Numbered from the stretch's first letter, positions 27,570 to 35,770 are shown. The stretch is DNA of 64,000 nucleotides from an uncultured Bacteroidota bacterium (GCA_937873155.1 CALMVZ010000010.1:434001-498000), one strand, 5' to 3'. A program made the numbers and translations. The notes: a model not told the origin generated them from the sequence alone.

Positions 27570-27600
27570 TTGGATAGGCAGGGTGCAAATGCTATATTTG
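27570..27600 (+). promoter_or_regulatory. Strong Bacteroidota promoter for the YfiR-like/TPR/SpoIIE operon
   Basis: TTG (27570-27572), a 20-bp spacer, then TATATTTG (27593-27600) match the -33/-7 consensus well. Transcription should start near 27606, so coding starts upstream of that are excluded. Confidence 0.7.
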
Positions 27601-27638
27601 TGGGTTATTGTGGCAAGGATTTTGCCACTGAAATCGGA

Positions 27639-28163
27639 TTGGCTCGTTTATTAAAATATTTAGTCGTTATAGTGGTCATAACCAGTAGTTTTGGCTTTGT
27701 CCAGAATTTTGACACAAACGCAAAAATAAAGGCCGTATTCTTATACAATTTCACGCGTTATTTTGAGTGGCCATCAGCCAAAAAAACCGGCAATTTCATT
27801 ATACATGTTGTAGGAAAAAATGAAGCTTTAATGAAAGAGCTTACAAAAATGGCAGAAAGCAAAACGGTTGGTAACCAGAAAATGGAAGTGATCAACACGC
27901 CTGAGTTCGACCCGAAAGCCAAACCCCATATGTTGTTTTTGCTGCCCGACGTTAGTAAGTCTTTAAGTGATGCCACGTCTAAGTTAAAAGGGAAAGGTGC
28001 ATTGATTATTGCTGAGAATAAAGACGCTGCAAAAAGTGGTGCGGCTATCAACTTCGTTATTATTGAAAACAAACAAAAATTTGAATATAGTAAGAACAGT
28101 GCTGTAAAGGCGGGACTAAAAACAAGTGAGGATTTTAAAGCTTTAGCAATAGCAGTAGATTAA
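27639..28163 (+). CDS. YfiR-like (DUF4154) periplasmic protein
   Basis: About 174 residues from a TTG start at 27639, chosen because the frame upstream overlaps the promoter at 27570-27600. From there it begins MARLLKYLVVIVVITSSFGF, a good signal peptide. The mature start AKIKAVFLYNFTRYFEWP is the hallmark of the YfiR/DUF4154 family, followed by IIHVVGKNEALMKELTKMA, PHMLFLLP and the closing AAINFVIIENKQKFEYS. YfiR proteins are periplasmic and inhibit an inner-membrane signalling partner. Here the downstream partner is a HAMP-SpoIIE protein instead of a diguanylate cyclase. The start codon is the least certain part. Confidence 0.8.
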   Translation: MARLLKYLVVIVVITSSFGFVQNFDTNAKIKAVFLYNFTRYFEWPSAKKTGNFIIHVVGKNEALMKELTKMAESKTVGNQKMEVINTPEFDPKAKPHMLFLLPDVSKSLSDATSKLKGKGALIIAENKDAAKSGAAINFVIIENKQKFEYSKNSAVKAGLKTSEDFKALAIAVD

Positions 28164-28165
28164 CA

Positions 28166-29053
28166 ATGAAAAATAAAGTCAAATATTTGTTAGTCGTAAT
28201 AAGCATCATGCTTAGCTCGGTTTCGTTTGCCCAATATGACAAGTTGGAGCGCGTAATGGAGTGCATAAAAGCAAAAGATGTGAATTGCGCGAAGAATGCC
28301 GTAGATTCAGCATTCATGTCAGCCGAAGTGCGTAAAGATGCACAAGCCTGGTATTACCGCGCATTCGTTTATTTCGAATTAGCGAAGAAAGAAAAATTCA
28401 ATTATTACTCTGCTTACCGCGATACATCGCTGAACTCTATCCGCATTTCCAATTCATTGAAACCTGAGCCTCCGGTAAAAGACGCTACAAACCAGATATT
28501 GAAGAAACATTCTGAAACCTATTACAACATGTGTATCAAATTACTTTACGATTCACTGAACTACGACAGAAGCCAGGCCGCCTACAAAAAATACAAAGAG
28601 TACTACGCAGCTGTAGATAGTACAGTTGATTTCAAAGCTAAGGATATTGAATATTACTCCGGAGTTGGTTCTCATTTTGCTGATCTGTTCAATAACAATA
28701 ACGCCAAAGGCGAATTTGGTGAAGCTGGTAAATTAGCATTGATGAAAGTTCTTGAATTAGATCCGAAGAACGTTAGTGCAACATTCAACCTCGGTATCAT
28801 TTACTACAACCAGGGAGTTAACTTAATTAACTCTATGGACCTGGATACACCGCTCGATAAATTAGAAGTGATCCAGGACAACTCAACAAAATTATTCAAA
28901 CAATCATTGCCGTTCATGAGCAAAGTATATCAGCTGGATCCTAAGAACCAAAAAGCTCTTGAAAGTTTGCGTCAGATCTATCAGGCCTTAAATGACACTG
29001 AGAAATCATTAGAGTTCAACAAAAAATTAGAAGACGCTAAAAAAGGAAACTAA
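28166..29053 (+). CDS. Exported TPR-type protein
   Basis: 295 residues. The signal peptide is MKNKVKYLLVVISIMLSSVSFAQ. Helical repeats follow (QAWYYRAFVYFELAKKEK, VSATFNLGIIYYNQGVNLINSMD, KALESLRQIYQALNDTEKSLEF) that read as two or three degenerate TPRs. It is probably periplasmic and a protein-interaction partner. It lies two bases after the YfiR-like gene and seven bases before the HAMP-SpoIIE gene, so the three are one operon and likely one sensing pathway. Confidence 0.75.
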   Translation: MKNKVKYLLVVISIMLSSVSFAQYDKLERVMECIKAKDVNCAKNAVDSAFMSAEVRKDAQAWYYRAFVYFELAKKEKFNYYSAYRDTSLNSIRISNSLKPEPPVKDATNQILKKHSETYYNMCIKLLYDSLNYDRSQAAYKKYKEYYAAVDSTVDFKAKDIEYYSGVGSHFADLFNNNNAKGEFGEAGKLALMKVLELDPKNVSATFNLGIIYYNQGVNLINSMDLDTPLDKLEVIQDNSTKLFKQSLPFMSKVYQLDPKNQKALESLRQIYQALNDTEKSLEFNKKLEDAKKGN

Positions 29054-29060
29054 AGGGTTT

Positions 29061-30842
29061 ATGGCATTCAGATTCACTATTGGAAAACGGATTGGTACAG
29101 GTTTCAGCACCTTAATAGGGCTGACGATCGTGGCATTCATCCTGACGCTTTCCACTGTATTTGAGAGTAAAAAGAAGACCGAAGAGGTGGTGGACCAGGT
29201 GGCACCGAGTGTGGCTGCATTGAAAGAGTACAACTTTTTATTACAGCGTTCCCAAACCTTAATTTCAAAATGGTATTACAGTAAGAACGTAAACGATCCC
29301 GGCCGTGAAGAATTATTTAATTTAATTCAGCATGATTATCCTAATAAAAAAGAAAGTATCCGTGAGTTATCCAAGCAATGGAAAAGCAGTGATGAGTTAA
29401 AAGCGTGGAGACAAATTTTGCAGAAAACAGATGAATTATTCCTTCAGTATCAGCAGGAGATAATGACACCTTTAAATTCATTAGAATCTTACGAAGACGT
29501 GTCGATCTATTTCCTTGCGAAAGATGCTTTGGATAATTCGGAAGAAAGTTTAAAAAGTATTTATGCGCATCTCGGAAAATTAATTGATTCAAAACAAAAG
29601 ACAGCTGAGACGGTGCGTGATGAAATGTTCTCATCTTTCAATTTCCTTGAGCGTTTCGTGAAATATCTGGGGATCATATTGGTGGTAGGTGGTATTTTCG
29701 TAGCCTTCTTCACAGCCCGTTCTATTGTGAAACCGGTACAGGAACTGAAGAAAATGTTATTGTCAATGGGTTTAGGTATATTACCGAAAGAGCGAATTGA
29801 TTACCGTACAGATGAGATCGGGGAGATGGGTGGGGCCCTGAATAGTTTGATCGAGTCGATGGAAAGCACAACTGAATTCGCGAAACAAACGGGTTCGGGT
29901 AATTTTGACGCCACCTACAAACCATTAAGCGATCAGGATAGTCTTGGATTAGCACTCGTAAAGATGCGTGACGACTTAGCTGAGAACGAGCGTTTCCTCG
30001 AGCAAAAAGTAGTGGAACGTACTGAAGAGGTGGTTCGCCAGAAAGAAGAGATCCAGAATAAGAACGGCGAGTTAGAAATCCTTTACAAGCAGGTAACTGA
30101 TAGTATCCATTATGCAAAACGCATCCAGGAAGCGATCTTACCACCGGCAGCATTGTTCGATCAGTTATTGCCGAATTCCTTTGTGTTATACAAACCAAAA
30201 GACATTGTATCAGGCGACTTCTATTGGTTAGATAAAAAAGGCGACAGCGTTTATTTTGCTGCGGTAGATTGTACGGGTCACGGTGTACCGGGAGCGTTCA
30301 TGAGTATCGTAGGATCCAATCTGTTAAAGGATGCAGTGAACAATACAGATCTGTATGCACCGGCTGAGATCATGGACAAACTGAACGAAGGTGTTGCAAC
30401 AACATTACATGTTGGTATCACCGAAAAACAAACCAAAGACGGAATGGACATGACCCTCTGCGCTTTGGATTATAAGAAATTGAAATTGCAGTTCGCTGCA
30501 GCCTTCAATCCATTGTACATTATCCGCGACGGAGAGTTGATCCAGCACAAGGCTGATAAATTCCCGGTAGGAGCTTTCATTGGGGAAAAGCGTAAGTTCA
30601 CGAACAATACCATCGACCTTAAAAAAGGAGATATGGTGTATATTTTCTCTGATGGATACGCAGATCAGTTCGGCGGTCCGAAAGGAAAAAAATTCATGGC
30701 AGGGAATTTCAGGAATTTATTATTTGAGGTAAGTAAACTGCCGGCTGAGAAACAACGCCAGCAATTGAATGAAACGATTGAGAGCTGGAGAGGCGAATTA
30801 GAGCAGGTAGATGACATATTGATCATCGGTATTAAAATATAA
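29061..30842 (+). CDS. Membrane sensor with HAMP and SpoIIE (PP2C) phosphatase domains
   Basis: 593 residues. TM1 (about 13-33), an extracytoplasmic helical sensor region (35-195) and TM2 (about 200-220) are followed by a HAMP domain (SIVKPVQELKKMLLSMG ... DEIGEMGGALNSL), a coiled coil (about 310-350) and a SpoIIE/PP2C phosphatase (about 365-593). Metal-site motifs are VSGDFYWL, DCTGHGVPGAFMS and FSDGYADQFGG; the closing DDILIIGIKI is typical. Such proteins dephosphorylate anti-sigma-factor antagonists or other regulators. Its operon mates are two periplasmic proteins (YfiR-like and TPR), which probably set its activity. No HPK or GGDEF domain is present. Confidence 0.88.
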   Translation: MAFRFTIGKRIGTGFSTLIGLTIVAFILTLSTVFESKKKTEEVVDQVAPSVAALKEYNFLLQRSQTLISKWYYSKNVNDPGREELFNLIQHDYPNKKESIRELSKQWKSSDELKAWRQILQKTDELFLQYQQEIMTPLNSLESYEDVSIYFLAKDALDNSEESLKSIYAHLGKLIDSKQKTAETVRDEMFSSFNFLERFVKYLGIILVVGGIFVAFFTARSIVKPVQELKKMLLSMGLGILPKERIDYRTDEIGEMGGALNSLIESMESTTEFAKQTGSGNFDATYKPLSDQDSLGLALVKMRDDLAENERFLEQKVVERTEEVVRQKEEIQNKNGELEILYKQVTDSIHYAKRIQEAILPPAALFDQLLPNSFVLYKPKDIVSGDFYWLDKKGDSVYFAAVDCTGHGVPGAFMSIVGSNLLKDAVNNTDLYAPAEIMDKLNEGVATTLHVGITEKQTKDGMDMTLCALDYKKLKLQFAAAFNPLYIIRDGELIQHKADKFPVGAFIGEKRKFTNNTIDLKKGDMVYIFSDGYADQFGGPKGKKFMAGNFRNLLFEVSKLPAEKQRQQLNETIESWRGELEQVDDILIIGIKI

Positions 30843-30864
30843 TTAATCTGTCGCAAATAAAGTT

Positions 30865-30872
30865 TATTTTTG
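30865..30872 (+). promoter_or_regulatory. -7 box upstream of the E2 gene
   Basis: TATTTTTG matches TAnnTTTG and ends 21 bases before the ATG at 30894. It overlaps a possible TTG start at 30870, which supports the ATG. Confidence 0.45.
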
Positions 30873-30893
30873 CGGCAATACAACAGAATTAAA

Positions 30894-32204
30894 ATGGCAC
30901 AATTTGATCTTATAATGCCTAAAATGGGCGAGAGTGTTGCGGAAGCGACCATCATTAAATGGACCAAAAACGAAGGCGACACCATTAAAATTGACGAAAC
31001 AGTTTTAGAGATCGCGACCGATAAAGTTGACAGCGAGATCCCATCGCCGTTCGAAGGTACTTTGATCAAAAAATTATTTAAAGAAGGTGATGTTGTACAA
31101 GTTGGTGCTGTGATCGCTCAGATATCTTCTGAAGCAGGCGCTAAAGTTGCTGAAACACCAAAAACAACTGCACCGGAAGTGAAAAAAGAAGTGGTTGCTG
31201 AAACAAAAACCGCTTCTGTAAGTTCATCTCCTGCAACAAAAGTTGATTTCAGTAGATCAGAAAAATTCTATTCACCGCTGGTGAAAAATATCGCCAAAGA
31301 AGAAGGAGTCAGCATTGCTGAATTAGATAACATTAAAGGAAGCGGTCAGGATGGCCGTGTGACCAAAGCAGATATTTTAGCCTATTTACCGAATAGAAAT
31401 AAAAGTGTTTCCACTGCATCAGTACAAAGCAATGGATCTGCGAAAACAGAAAGTGTTCAGATCAACAAGCCTGCTGTTTCAGTAAGTGCCGGTGATGAGA
31501 TCATTGAAATGGACCGTATGCGTAAGATGATCTCTGATCATATGGTAATGAGTAAACACGTTTCACCTCACGTTACTTCATTTGTTGAAGCAGATGTGAC
31601 AAACCTTGTGATGTGGAGAGATAAAACAAAGAAAGAATTCGAAAAGCGCGAAGGTGAAAAATTAACTTTCACACCATTATTCATTGAGGCGGTTACAAAA
31701 GCGATCCGCGATTTCCCGATGATAAATGTGTCGGTTGACCAAACCGGAACTAAGATCATCAAGCGTAAAAATATCAACATCGGCATGGCAGCTGCTTTGC
31801 CAAGCGGGAATTTAATTGTACCTGTTATAAAGAATGCTGACGGGCTAAACCTTTTAGGGATAACTAAACAGGTAAATGATTTAGCCGCACGCGCACGTGC
31901 AAACAAATTATCGCCTGATGAAATTTCAGGCGGCACATTCACATTGACCAATGTTGGTAACTTCGGGAATGTAATGGGAACGCCTATCATCAACCAGCCG
32001 CAAGTGGCAATTTTAGCTGTGGGAACCATTAAGAAAAAGCCGGCTGTTATTGAAACACCACAGGGAGATCTTATCGGTATCCGTCATATGATGTTCCTTT
32101 CATTATCTTACGATCACAGGGTAGTGGATGGCTCTTTAGGAGGTACTTTCCTTCGTAAAGTAGCCGATTATCTCGAGCAATGGGATATCAACAGGCAAGC
32201 TTAA
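30894..32204 (+). CDS. Dihydrolipoamide acyltransferase (E2) of a 2-oxoacid dehydrogenase complex
   Basis: 436 residues from ATG 30894 (MAQFDLIMPKMGESV). A lipoyl domain (1-78; lipoylated Lys in EIATDKVDSEIPS) and a linker are followed by an E3/E1-binding peripheral domain (about 120-157; YSPLVKNIAKEEGVS ... GSGQDGRVTKADIL) and the catalytic acyltransferase domain (about 205-436) with the active-site DHRVVDG near the end. It transfers the acyl group from lipoate to CoA in the cytoplasm. The single lipoyl domain fits a branched-chain or 2-oxoglutarate type, but the sequence does not decide between them, so no symbol is given. E1 and E3 genes are not next to it. Confidence 0.9.
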   Translation: MAQFDLIMPKMGESVAEATIIKWTKNEGDTIKIDETVLEIATDKVDSEIPSPFEGTLIKKLFKEGDVVQVGAVIAQISSEAGAKVAETPKTTAPEVKKEVVAETKTASVSSSPATKVDFSRSEKFYSPLVKNIAKEEGVSIAELDNIKGSGQDGRVTKADILAYLPNRNKSVSTASVQSNGSAKTESVQINKPAVSVSAGDEIIEMDRMRKMISDHMVMSKHVSPHVTSFVEADVTNLVMWRDKTKKEFEKREGEKLTFTPLFIEAVTKAIRDFPMINVSVDQTGTKIIKRKNINIGMAAALPSGNLIVPVIKNADGLNLLGITKQVNDLAARARANKLSPDEISGGTFTLTNVGNFGNVMGTPIINQPQVAILAVGTIKKKPAVIETPQGDLIGIRHMMFLSLSYDHRVVDGSLGGTFLRKVADYLEQWDINRQA

Positions 32205-32308
32205 ACGCTCTATCGCTTACTCTTTTATGACACTGGGATGACAAGAAATTTGTAATCCTAAATCGTTTAATTCAACGGTAAAAAAGTGCTTTTTATCGGA
32301 TATTTATA

Positions 32309-32316
32309 TATATTTG
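32309..32316 (+). promoter_or_regulatory. -7 box upstream of the TPR-PD40 protein
   Basis: TATATTTG is a perfect TAnnTTTG match, 24 bases before the ATG at 32341. It overlaps an alternative TTG start at 32314, which is therefore rejected. Confidence 0.55.
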
Positions 32317-32340
32317 TTTCCATTACAAACTAAAGGCAAA

Positions 32341-34911
32341 ATGAAGAAATTTTTAGTGCTGTTTTTCTCCCTGGTTATGCTGTCAGCGCAAGCGCAGTTA
32401 CCGACCGGTTCTTATAAAGATTATTTTAAGGAAGGCTCGTTCCTGATGCTGGAAGAAAATTATGACCTCGCATTACGTAACTTTTTGCGCGCGTACGAAA
32501 TGGATTCTTCAAACGCCAATATCAATTACAACGTTGGAGTGTGTTATTTAAAATCAGCTAACGAAAAAGCAAAAGCAGAAAATTTCCTTACCAAAGCAGT
32601 AGCAAAGATCGAGAAGAATTATAAAATGGATGACCCGAGCGAAAAAGCAGCTCCTCCATTAGCACATTTCTATTACGGACAAGCATTACACATCAATTAC
32701 CGTTTCGACGATGCGATAGCGCAATACGAAAAGTTCGCAACGTATATCGGAACCGATAAGGATTGGAAAAAAGATATCGAGTATTACAAAAAGCAAAGTG
32801 TGTTCGCGAAAGAAGTTGTCGCAGCGCCCATCAATGTTCAGATCTCGAATATGGGTGATAGTATCAACAGCGAGTATCCTGATTACAGCCCGGTATTAAG
32901 TTCAGATGAAAGAACAATGATCTATACAACCCGTCGTTCCTCAAGTACAGGTGGTGAAAAAACGCCTGATGGTGCTTTCTTCGAAGATATCGTTGTATCA
33001 TATAAAGATGATAAAGGAAAATGGTCAAAGCCTCATGCTTTAAGTCCGAATGTAAATACGAACGGACACGAAGCTTCAATTAACTTAAGTGCTGATGGGC
33101 AAACTTTGATCGTATTCCGTGATGACGGAGGGAACGGAAATATTTATTATTCAACCTGGGATGGAAAAACATGGACCTCTTTACAAGAGTTCGGTTCCGA
33201 CATCAACACAAAAGCATGGGAATCTCACGCTTGTTTAACTGCCGATGGTAACACGATCTATTTCGTATCTGACCGTCCGGGTGGATTTGGAGGCCGTGAC
33301 ATTTATCGTTGCGTGAAATTACCGAATGGAAAATGGAGTAAAGCCCTTAACGTTGGTCCGGTTATCAATACGGAGTATGATGAGGACGGAGCGTTCATGC
33401 ATCCTGATGGAAAAACATTCTTCTTCGCTTCAAAAGGTCATAAATCAATGGGAGGATTTGACTTAATGTTCTCTATCCTTGATGAAGACAATAAATTCAC
33501 AGAGCCGTTCAACTTATGGCACCCGATCAATACACCGGATGACGATGTGTTCTATTCAACATCACCTGACGGGAAACGCGCTTATTACTCTTCTGCAAAA
33601 GAAGGCGGACAAGGAGAGAAAGATATTTACATGATCTCCATTCCCGGACAAGTTGAGAAACCTCTCGCTTTATTCCGCGGACAAATTATCGCTGCTGAAG
33701 GTGAGACATTGCCTGAGGACATCATGATCACTGTAAGAGATAAAGCGAGCGGAGAGATCGTTGGTACTTATCGTCCGAAGATCGTGAACGGAACTTTCTC
33801 AACCATCTTACCTCCCGGCAAAGAGTATAACTTCTCTTACTCTTCCGATGGAAATGAGTTCTATAATGAAGATGTTTATGTAACAAACGACTTAAGCTAC
33901 CAGGAGATCCGCAAAGAGATCTCTTTGGAGCCGGTTAAATTATTAGGAAAAGTAAAAGTTAAAGACAAAGGTATTCTTGCAAGCTTAGTTGTATTGAACA
34001 ACTCTAAAGATAAAAAACCGGTTGCAGGCGCTAAGATCACCATCACTGATAAAAATGGTGCTGTTCAGACTTTTGAAGCTGACGATAAAGGAAAAAAAGA
34101 AGGAATTGTTTTAGTTGGTGAGGATAACTACACGATCGTTGCTGAATCTAACGGCAAGAAAAGTGCGGTATCAACCATCAGCACCAAAGGGATCTCCGGA
34201 AGCAAGAATATTACACAGTTATTATTTTTAGACGGAAAAAAATCAAGCCAGTACAGCTTAACGCTTGATGTAACTGTACTAAACAATGCTAAACAGAAAA
34301 AGCCTGTTGCTAATGCGAACATTGTCCTGATGGGTAACGATGGTAGTAAGTATGAGGGCACTACAAATGAAAAAGGTGTATTGAAAGGGATTGTTTTGGA
34401 TTCAGATGTTAGTTACGATCTATCTGCATCAACCGGAGATGTTTCTTCTGAAAAAACATATTTAACTACTAACAGCACTAAAGAAAATAAAGTTTACAAG
34501 AAAACATTATATGTTGAAGCAGGTGCGCCGTCAAAATTGCCTTCAACGAAATATGAATTCTACTTCAAGTATAACAAACACCGTGTGGATTCAGTTCAGG
34601 ATACATGGGTGGCATTTATCGACCGTTTAGTTGAGATCAGCAAGAAGAAAAGCATCAACATAAAGATCGAAGCAAGTGCATCAAAAGTACCTTGTATGAT
34701 TGTATTCAGGAACAATAACGAATTAGCCGCAGCGCGCGCTACAATAACAATGAACAAAATTAAAGAAGCAGTAGCAGCAAAAGGCGGAGATGTTTCCAAA
34801 TTAAAATTCAGCAAGTCTTCAAAAGTACAAGGCCCTGCATGGCATAATGATCACTTAGAACGCCGTGAGGAGTTTGAGAAGTATCAGTATGTTAAGGTAT
34901 CGGCTAATTAG
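32341..34911 (+). CDS. TPR-PD40-OmpA-like envelope protein
   Basis: 856 residues from ATG 32341. The signal peptide is MKKFLVLFFSLVMLSAQAQ. TPRs (about 25-150; YDLALRNFLRAYEMDSSNANINYNVGVCYL) precede PD40/WD40-like beta-propeller repeats (about 175-440; SEYPDYSPVLSSDERTMIYTTRR, SADGQTLIVFRDDG, YFVSDRPGGFGGRDIY, PDGKTFFFASKGH). Carboxypeptidase-regulatory-like beta domains follow (about 455-730). The C-terminal segment (about 745-856) resembles an OmpA domain but with a weakened peptidoglycan motif (NNELAAARA in place of N..LS..RA). This order matches PorE-like and related Bacteroidota proteins that tether envelope machinery to peptidoglycan. A link to T9SS is possible but not shown here. Confidence 0.75.
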   Translation: MKKFLVLFFSLVMLSAQAQLPTGSYKDYFKEGSFLMLEENYDLALRNFLRAYEMDSSNANINYNVGVCYLKSANEKAKAENFLTKAVAKIEKNYKMDDPSEKAAPPLAHFYYGQALHINYRFDDAIAQYEKFATYIGTDKDWKKDIEYYKKQSVFAKEVVAAPINVQISNMGDSINSEYPDYSPVLSSDERTMIYTTRRSSSTGGEKTPDGAFFEDIVVSYKDDKGKWSKPHALSPNVNTNGHEASINLSADGQTLIVFRDDGGNGNIYYSTWDGKTWTSLQEFGSDINTKAWESHACLTADGNTIYFVSDRPGGFGGRDIYRCVKLPNGKWSKALNVGPVINTEYDEDGAFMHPDGKTFFFASKGHKSMGGFDLMFSILDEDNKFTEPFNLWHPINTPDDDVFYSTSPDGKRAYYSSAKEGGQGEKDIYMISIPGQVEKPLALFRGQIIAAEGETLPEDIMITVRDKASGEIVGTYRPKIVNGTFSTILPPGKEYNFSYSSDGNEFYNEDVYVTNDLSYQEIRKEISLEPVKLLGKVKVKDKGILASLVVLNNSKDKKPVAGAKITITDKNGAVQTFEADDKGKKEGIVLVGEDNYTIVAESNGKKSAVSTISTKGISGSKNITQLLFLDGKKSSQYSLTLDVTVLNNAKQKKPVANANIVLMGNDGSKYEGTTNEKGVLKGIVLDSDVSYDLSASTGDVSSEKTYLTTNSTKENKVYKKTLYVEAGAPSKLPSTKYEFYFKYNKHRVDSVQDTWVAFIDRLVEISKKKSINIKIEASASKVPCMIVFRNNNELAAARATITMNKIKEAVAAKGGDVSKLKFSKSSKVQGPAWHNDHLERREEFEKYQYVKVSAN

Positions 34912-34921
34912 GATTTTTGGC

Positions 34922-34966
34922 GTGGCTTCGACAAGCTCTTCCGGTGGCTGAGCTTGTCGAAGCCAC
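34922..34966. repeat. REP-like palindromic element pair (one truncated)
   Basis: GTGGCTTCGACAAGCTC (34922-34938) is the perfect reverse complement of GAGCTTGTCGAAGCCAC (34950-34966). The right-hand unit is a complete hairpin: GTGGCT, loop GAGCTTGTCGA, AGCCAC (34944-34966). It lies immediately after the TPR-PD40 gene. Confidence 0.85.
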
Positions 34967-34988
34967 CGGGAGAGCTAATGTAAATATT

Positions 34989-35020
34989 AAACCCGTTGAT
35001 CGAAAGGTTAACGGGTTTTT
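34989..35020 (+). terminator. Rho-independent terminator after the TPR-PD40 gene
   Basis: AAACCCGTT (34989-34997) pairs with AACGGGTTT (35010-35018) across a 12-base loop, followed by a T tract. Confidence 0.75.
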
Positions 35021-35034
35021 GTCTTTTTTAATCA

Positions 35035-35123
35035 GTGCCTTCGACAAGCTCAGGCACCTCTTTATGCAATGAATCATTCCGGAGATTAAGTTATAAATCG
35101 GTGGCTGAGCTTGTCGAAGCCAC
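35035..35123. repeat. Inverted pair of REP-like palindromes upstream of the GIY-YIG gene
   Basis: Unit one (35035-35057) has stem GTGCCT/AGGCAC with loop TCGACAAGCTC. Unit two (35101-35123) has stem GTGGCT/AGCCAC with the loop in the opposite orientation, GAGCTTGTCGA, followed by the tail CACTTCCAT. The stems differ but each stays fully paired. The pair ends 71 bases before the nuclease start codon. Confidence 0.85.
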
Positions 35124-35194
35124 TTCCATTAGCTCTATCAAAAATGCTACAATCCGTAGCAACAATTCCTGGTTTTCAGATATAGCTTTGTGTT

Positions 35195-35542
35195 ATGGAA
35201 GGATACATGTATATACTCGAATGCTGTGATGGAAGTTATTACACTGGCAGCACAAATGATCTTGACCTTCGTCTTCAACAACATCAAAACGGCGAAGGGT
35301 CTAATCATACAAGAAAAAGATTGCCTGTGGAACTGGTTTATTATGAGAAATTCGATAGGATAGACGAAGCTTTTTACAGGGAAAAACAAGTTCAGGGATG
35401 GAGCAGGAAAAAGAAGGAGGCGTTGATAAACGGTTGTAATAACGATCTTCCATTGCTTTCTAAAAACCGTACAGAATATCCACTGGCATCCCGGTTTCAA
35501 GCAGTGCCTTCAACAAGCTCGGGCACCGGATCACTTACTTAA
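35195..35542 (+). CDS. Single-domain GIY-YIG nuclease (UPF0213/URI-like) flanked by palindromic repeats
   Basis: 115 residues; the GIY-YIG domain occupies about 1-85. The motifs are YMYILECCDGSYYTGST (the two Tyr elements of GIY-YIG), DLDLRLQQHQ (catalytic Arg) and AFYREKQVQGWSRKKKEALI (metal-binding Glu and the family's C-terminal signature). Such enzymes cut DNA with one metal ion. The domain ends near LPLLSKN. The remaining residues, AVPSTSSGTGSLT, are the translation of a palindromic repeat that supplies the stop region. Palindromes of the same family lie 71 bases upstream (35035-35123), at the 3' end (35504-35526) and in a 60-bp array downstream (35567-35770). No DNA-binding or transposase domain is fused. 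A role in moving or maintaining these repeats is my inference. Confidence 0.85.
   Translation: MEGYMYILECCDGSYYTGSTNDLDLRLQQHQNGEGSNHTRKRLPVELVYYEKFDRIDEAFYREKQVQGWSRKKKEALINGCNNDLPLLSKNRTEYPLASRFQAVPSTSSGTGSLT
35504..35526. repeat. REP-like palindrome forming the 3' end of the GIY-YIG gene
   Basis: The stem is GTGCCT/GGGCAC (one G-T wobble) and the loop TCAACAAGCTC. It encodes the VPSTSSGT tail of the nuclease in frame. Confidence 0.8.
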
Positions 35543-35566
35543 AAAAACAGATAAATTGAAACAGGA

Positions 35567-35770
35567 GGTGGTTGAGCTTGTCGAAACCACTGCTTCCAGA
35601 GCAGCCGAAGCCACTTCCATGAGTCCGGTGGTTGAGCTTGTCGAAACCACTGCTTCCAGAGCAGCCGAAACCACTTCCATGAATCCGGTGGTTAAGCTTG
35701 TCGAAACCTCTGCTTCCAGAGCAGCCGAAGCCACTTCCATGAGTCCGGTGGTTGAGCTTGTCGAAACCAT
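35567..35770. repeat. 60-bp tandem array of REP-like palindromes (three full copies plus a partial)
   Basis: Units start at 35567, 35627, 35687 and 35747 with an exact 60-base period. Each has a hairpin (stem GTGGTT/AACCAC, loop GAGCTTGTCGA), a second palindrome CTGCTTCCAGAGCAG, and the tail GAAGCCACTTCCATGAGTCC with few substitutions. The fourth copy stops after the first hairpin. Because 60 is a multiple of three, the array is open in several frames, but it does not look like a real gene. It fills the 304-base gap between the nuclease and the methyltransferase. Confidence 0.9.

Noticed and set aside
27570-27638. Longer N-terminus for the YfiR-like protein from TTG 27570
   Set aside because: It overlaps a full -33/-7 promoter and removes the signal peptide from the N-terminus.
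29722-30198. 158-codon minus-strand frame opposite the SpoIIE gene
   Set aside because: It is a shadow of a gene with clear HAMP and PP2C motifs; no family is recognisable.
32314-32340. TTG start upstream of the TPR-PD40 protein
   Set aside because: It overlaps the TATATTTG box; the ATG at 32341 gives a clean signal peptide.
35035-35229. Open frame starting MPSTSSGTSLCNES
   Set aside because: Its start is the palindromic element itself and it runs out of frame into the GIY-YIG gene.
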